A DNA stretch of 64,000 nt from Methylopumilus sp009926035 (GTDB lineage Bacteria > Pseudomonadota > Gammaproteobacteria > Burkholderiales > Methylophilaceae), in NCBI GenBank assembly GCA_041165405.1, contig JBEANL010000001.1:62001-126000 (forward strand), in the 5' to 3' direction. Positions 62,335 through 64,000 of this stretch are shown piece after piece. A program made the translations under genes and the position numbers. The notes under the pieces are model-generated. The model ran no database searches, was not told the DNA's origin, and worked only from the letters and a program-made list of their open reading frames with translations. Each line of letters starts with the position of its first letter. Position 1 is the first letter of the stretch.

Positions 62335-63273
62335 TTAAGGATTAATTTCTTGTGATTGATTTTCTTTAGGTTGATCTTGACTGAGATTGCGCTGAGACAC
62401 ACCAAGCCACATTGCTACCGGACATGCTACAAGTACTGACGAATAAATGCCAAATAAAATACCAATCGTTAAAGCAAGTGAGAAGTTATGAAGGGTTTCT
62501 CCACCAAAGAATAGCATTGAGCACACCATAGTTTGTGTCATAAGATGAGTAATCACAGTGCGTGACATTGTTCTTGTGATCGCGTTATCAATGACTTCGA
62601 CCACACTTGCTTTTCTCATTTTTTTAAAATTTTCTCTGACGCGATCAAAAACAACAACAGATTCATTTACAGAATAGCCTAATACAGCAAGAATGGCTGC
62701 AAGAACGGTGAGATTAAATTCCCATTGAAAAAATGCAAAAAAGCCCAAAATAATAATGACATCATGCATATTAGCAATGATGGCTGCAACCGCAAAACGC
62801 CATTCAAATCTTAGTGCAAGATAAGCGATAATTCCAAAGCATACAAGGAGCAAAGCGAGCGCACCATTTGCATAAAGTTCTTCACCAACTTGCGAGCCCA
62901 CAGATTCTACTCTTTGTATTTTTGTATCTTTATCGCTTTCAATAAGAGCTGATGATACTTTTTCTGATAATTGAGCAATCGATAAATCTTGTCGAATAGG
63001 TAAGCGAATCAAAACATCTTTACTTGTGCCAAAGTTTTGCACCGTTGCATCTTTAAGATCAATTTTATCCATTACTTGACGAATTTTATCGATATCTGCC
63101 GGATGGCTATAACTGACTTCCATAAGTGTGCCGCCAGTAAAATCAACACCAAGATTAAGACCTTTAAGACCCAAGAAGATAATCGCAATAATGAAAGTGA
63201 TGAGAGAAATGGTCGTGGTTAAGCGACCATAACTCATGAAAGGGATATCTTTTTTTATTCTAAATAATTCCAT
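62335..63273 (-). CDS. secF: Protein translocase subunit SecF
   Basis: A 312-aa membrane protein of the SecDF export helper, six helices with a periplasmic P1-like domain (about 35-130). Family motifs are LNLGVDFTGGTLMEVSY, AILAVLGYSVNESVVVFDRVREN and SRTVITHLMTQTMVCSMLFFGGETL. It is the usual partner of secD, which lies 2 nt upstream. A short tail (SQDQPKENQSQ) is not conserved. Confidence 0.97.
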   Translation of the reverse strand: MELFRIKKDIPFMSYGRLTTTISLITFIIAIIFLGLKGLNLGVDFTGGTLMEVSYSHPADIDKIRQVMDKIDLKDATVQNFGTSKDVLIRLPIRQDLSIAQLSEKVSSALIESDKDTKIQRVESVGSQVGEELYANGALALLLVCFGIIAYLALRFEWRFAVAAIIANMHDVIIILGFFAFFQWEFNLTVLAAILAVLGYSVNESVVVFDRVRENFKKMRKASVVEVIDNAITRTMSRTVITHLMTQTMVCSMLFFGGETLHNFSLALTIGILFGIYSSVLVACPVAMWLGVSQRNLSQDQPKENQSQEINP

Positions 63274-63275
63274 AA

Positions 63276-64000
63276 TTAGTCTTGATGGGGCCTATAGATC
63301 TGACCGATAGATAATTTATCAATTTTACGTCGATACCCGTAAAGAATATTCACAAGCGCTCTTGACACCAAGATAGCGCTAAACATGGAAGTTAAAATGC
63401 CTAATACATGAACGACAGCAAAACCCTTAATCGGACCTGTACCAAACATAAATAAGGCGAGACCTGCAATTAATGTCGTGACATTGGAATCTAGGATTGT
63501 GTCAAATGCGCGATCATAACCCGCATGAATACTTGCTTGCGGAGTATTGCCGTTTCTTAGCTCTTCTCTGATTCTTTCGTTAATAAGCACGTTTGCATCA
63601 ATTGCCATACCTAATGCTAAGGCAATCGCTGCCAATCCAGGAAGTGTGAGAGTGGCTTGGAGAATGGATAATAAAGCGACTAATAATAATAAATTTACAC
63701 CAAGAGCAAAAATAGAAACGCCTCCAAAGATCATGTAGTAAACGATCATCATGACGGAAATAGCTGCAAACCCCCACAAAGTAGAGTGAATACCTCGTTT
63801 AATGTTTTCTTCACCCATACTTGGGCCAACGGTGCGCTCTTCAATTATTTGCATAGGGGCTGCAAGAGCTCCAGCTCTCAGTAAAAGAGATATATCGGTA
63901 GCTTCTTGTGGGCTATTCATTCCAGAAATTTGTACGCGACCACCACCAATTTCTTGTTGAATGACCGGTGCTGTCACAACTTCTGTTTGTCCTTTTTCTA
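63276..64000 (-). CDS. secD: Protein translocase subunit SecD (5' part outside window)
   Basis: C-terminal part of SecD; the frame stays open to base 64000, so the start lies beyond the window. Visible are the end of the periplasmic domain (ISGMNSPQEATDISLLLRAGALAAPMQIIEERTVGPSMGEE) and the membrane part with LTLPGLAAIALALGMAIDANVLINERIREEL and the GFAVVHVLGILTSMFSAILVSRAL helix. It powers late translocation using the proton motive force. SecF follows 2 nt later. Confidence 0.97.
   Translation of the reverse strand, partial: EKGQTEVVTAPVIQQEIGGGRVQISGMNSPQEATDISLLLRAGALAAPMQIIEERTVGPSMGEENIKRGIHSTLWGFAAISVMMIVYYMIFGGVSIFALGVNLLLLVALLSILQATLTLPGLAAIALALGMAIDANVLINERIREELRNGNTPQASIHAGYDRAFDTILDSNVTTLIAGLALFMFGTGPIKGFAVVHVLGILTSMFSAILVSRALVNILYGYRRKIDKLSIGQIYRPHQD

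Overview
This 64-kb window looks like a chromosome segment of a genome-streamlined, low-G+C betaproteobacterium. The best guess is the obligate methylotroph family Methylophilaceae (OM43 / Ca. Methylopumilus type). The basis is the gene families and order: a soluble NAD-dependent formate dehydrogenase locus (fdhD-fdsD) at the left edge, betaproteobacterial neighbourhoods (trxA-rho-rpmE, rnpB next to mraZ, dciA/M23/secA, dapA-bamC-MBL hydrolase), and very short intergenic spaces. The taxonomy is inference; no search was possible. I saw no phage, IS element, CRISPR array or tRNA gene.

Layout. 1-2490: end of the formate dehydrogenase locus and a PMT-type glycosyltransferase. 2503-5251 (minus): trxA-rho-rpmE and a BON-domain lipoprotein. 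5379-8520 (plus): rsmI, pyrC and a umuC without umuD. 8576-8863: a short RNase P RNA. 8971-29472 (plus): a nearly gap-free division/cell-wall (dcw) cluster from mraZ to lpxC, continuing through a 53-aa membrane protein, an NDUFA9-like protein and cca, preceded by three 10-bp-spaced MraZ boxes. 29478-33370 (minus): a HAD nucleotidase, argB, an argA fused to an XRE helix-turn-helix, and rsmE. 33414-39303 (plus): a peroxiredoxin-like protein and tkt, gap, pgk, purC. 39351-42708 (minus): H+-pyrophosphatase, a TauE-like permease and dciA. 42750-46539 (plus): M23 peptidase, secA and a DUF1289 protein. 46536-52129 (minus): rsxABCDGE-nth. 52370-55289 (plus): dapA, bamC and an MBL hydrolase. 55346-56718 (minus): a tiny Ala-rich lipoprotein and roxA. 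56765-58380 (plus): pyrD and a GST-like protein. 58377-64000 (minus): clpSA, a CorC-type protein and secDF.

How it works together. The dcw run supplies peptidoglycan precursors of the meso-DAP type (MurE has DNPR), the divisome and the committed step of lipid A synthesis. SecA/SecDF, BamC and DolP-like proteins serve the envelope. Rnf/Rsx, the K+-independent H+-PPase and formate dehydrogenase form an energy-coupling theme expected in a C1-living cell.

The most unusual item is the XRE-ArgA fusion: a DNA-binding domain joined in frame to N-acetylglutamate synthase, with no alternative start codon that would separate them and a 9+9-bp palindrome just upstream. It could be an arginine-sensing enzyme that also acts as a regulator. 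Other points worth a second look are the compact rnpB, a Cca whose HD domain has lost its metal-binding residues, a GAPDH with the Asn-Ala-Ser signature of NADP-preferring enzymes, the solo umuC, and two convergent gene pairs that share one TTAA for both stop codons.
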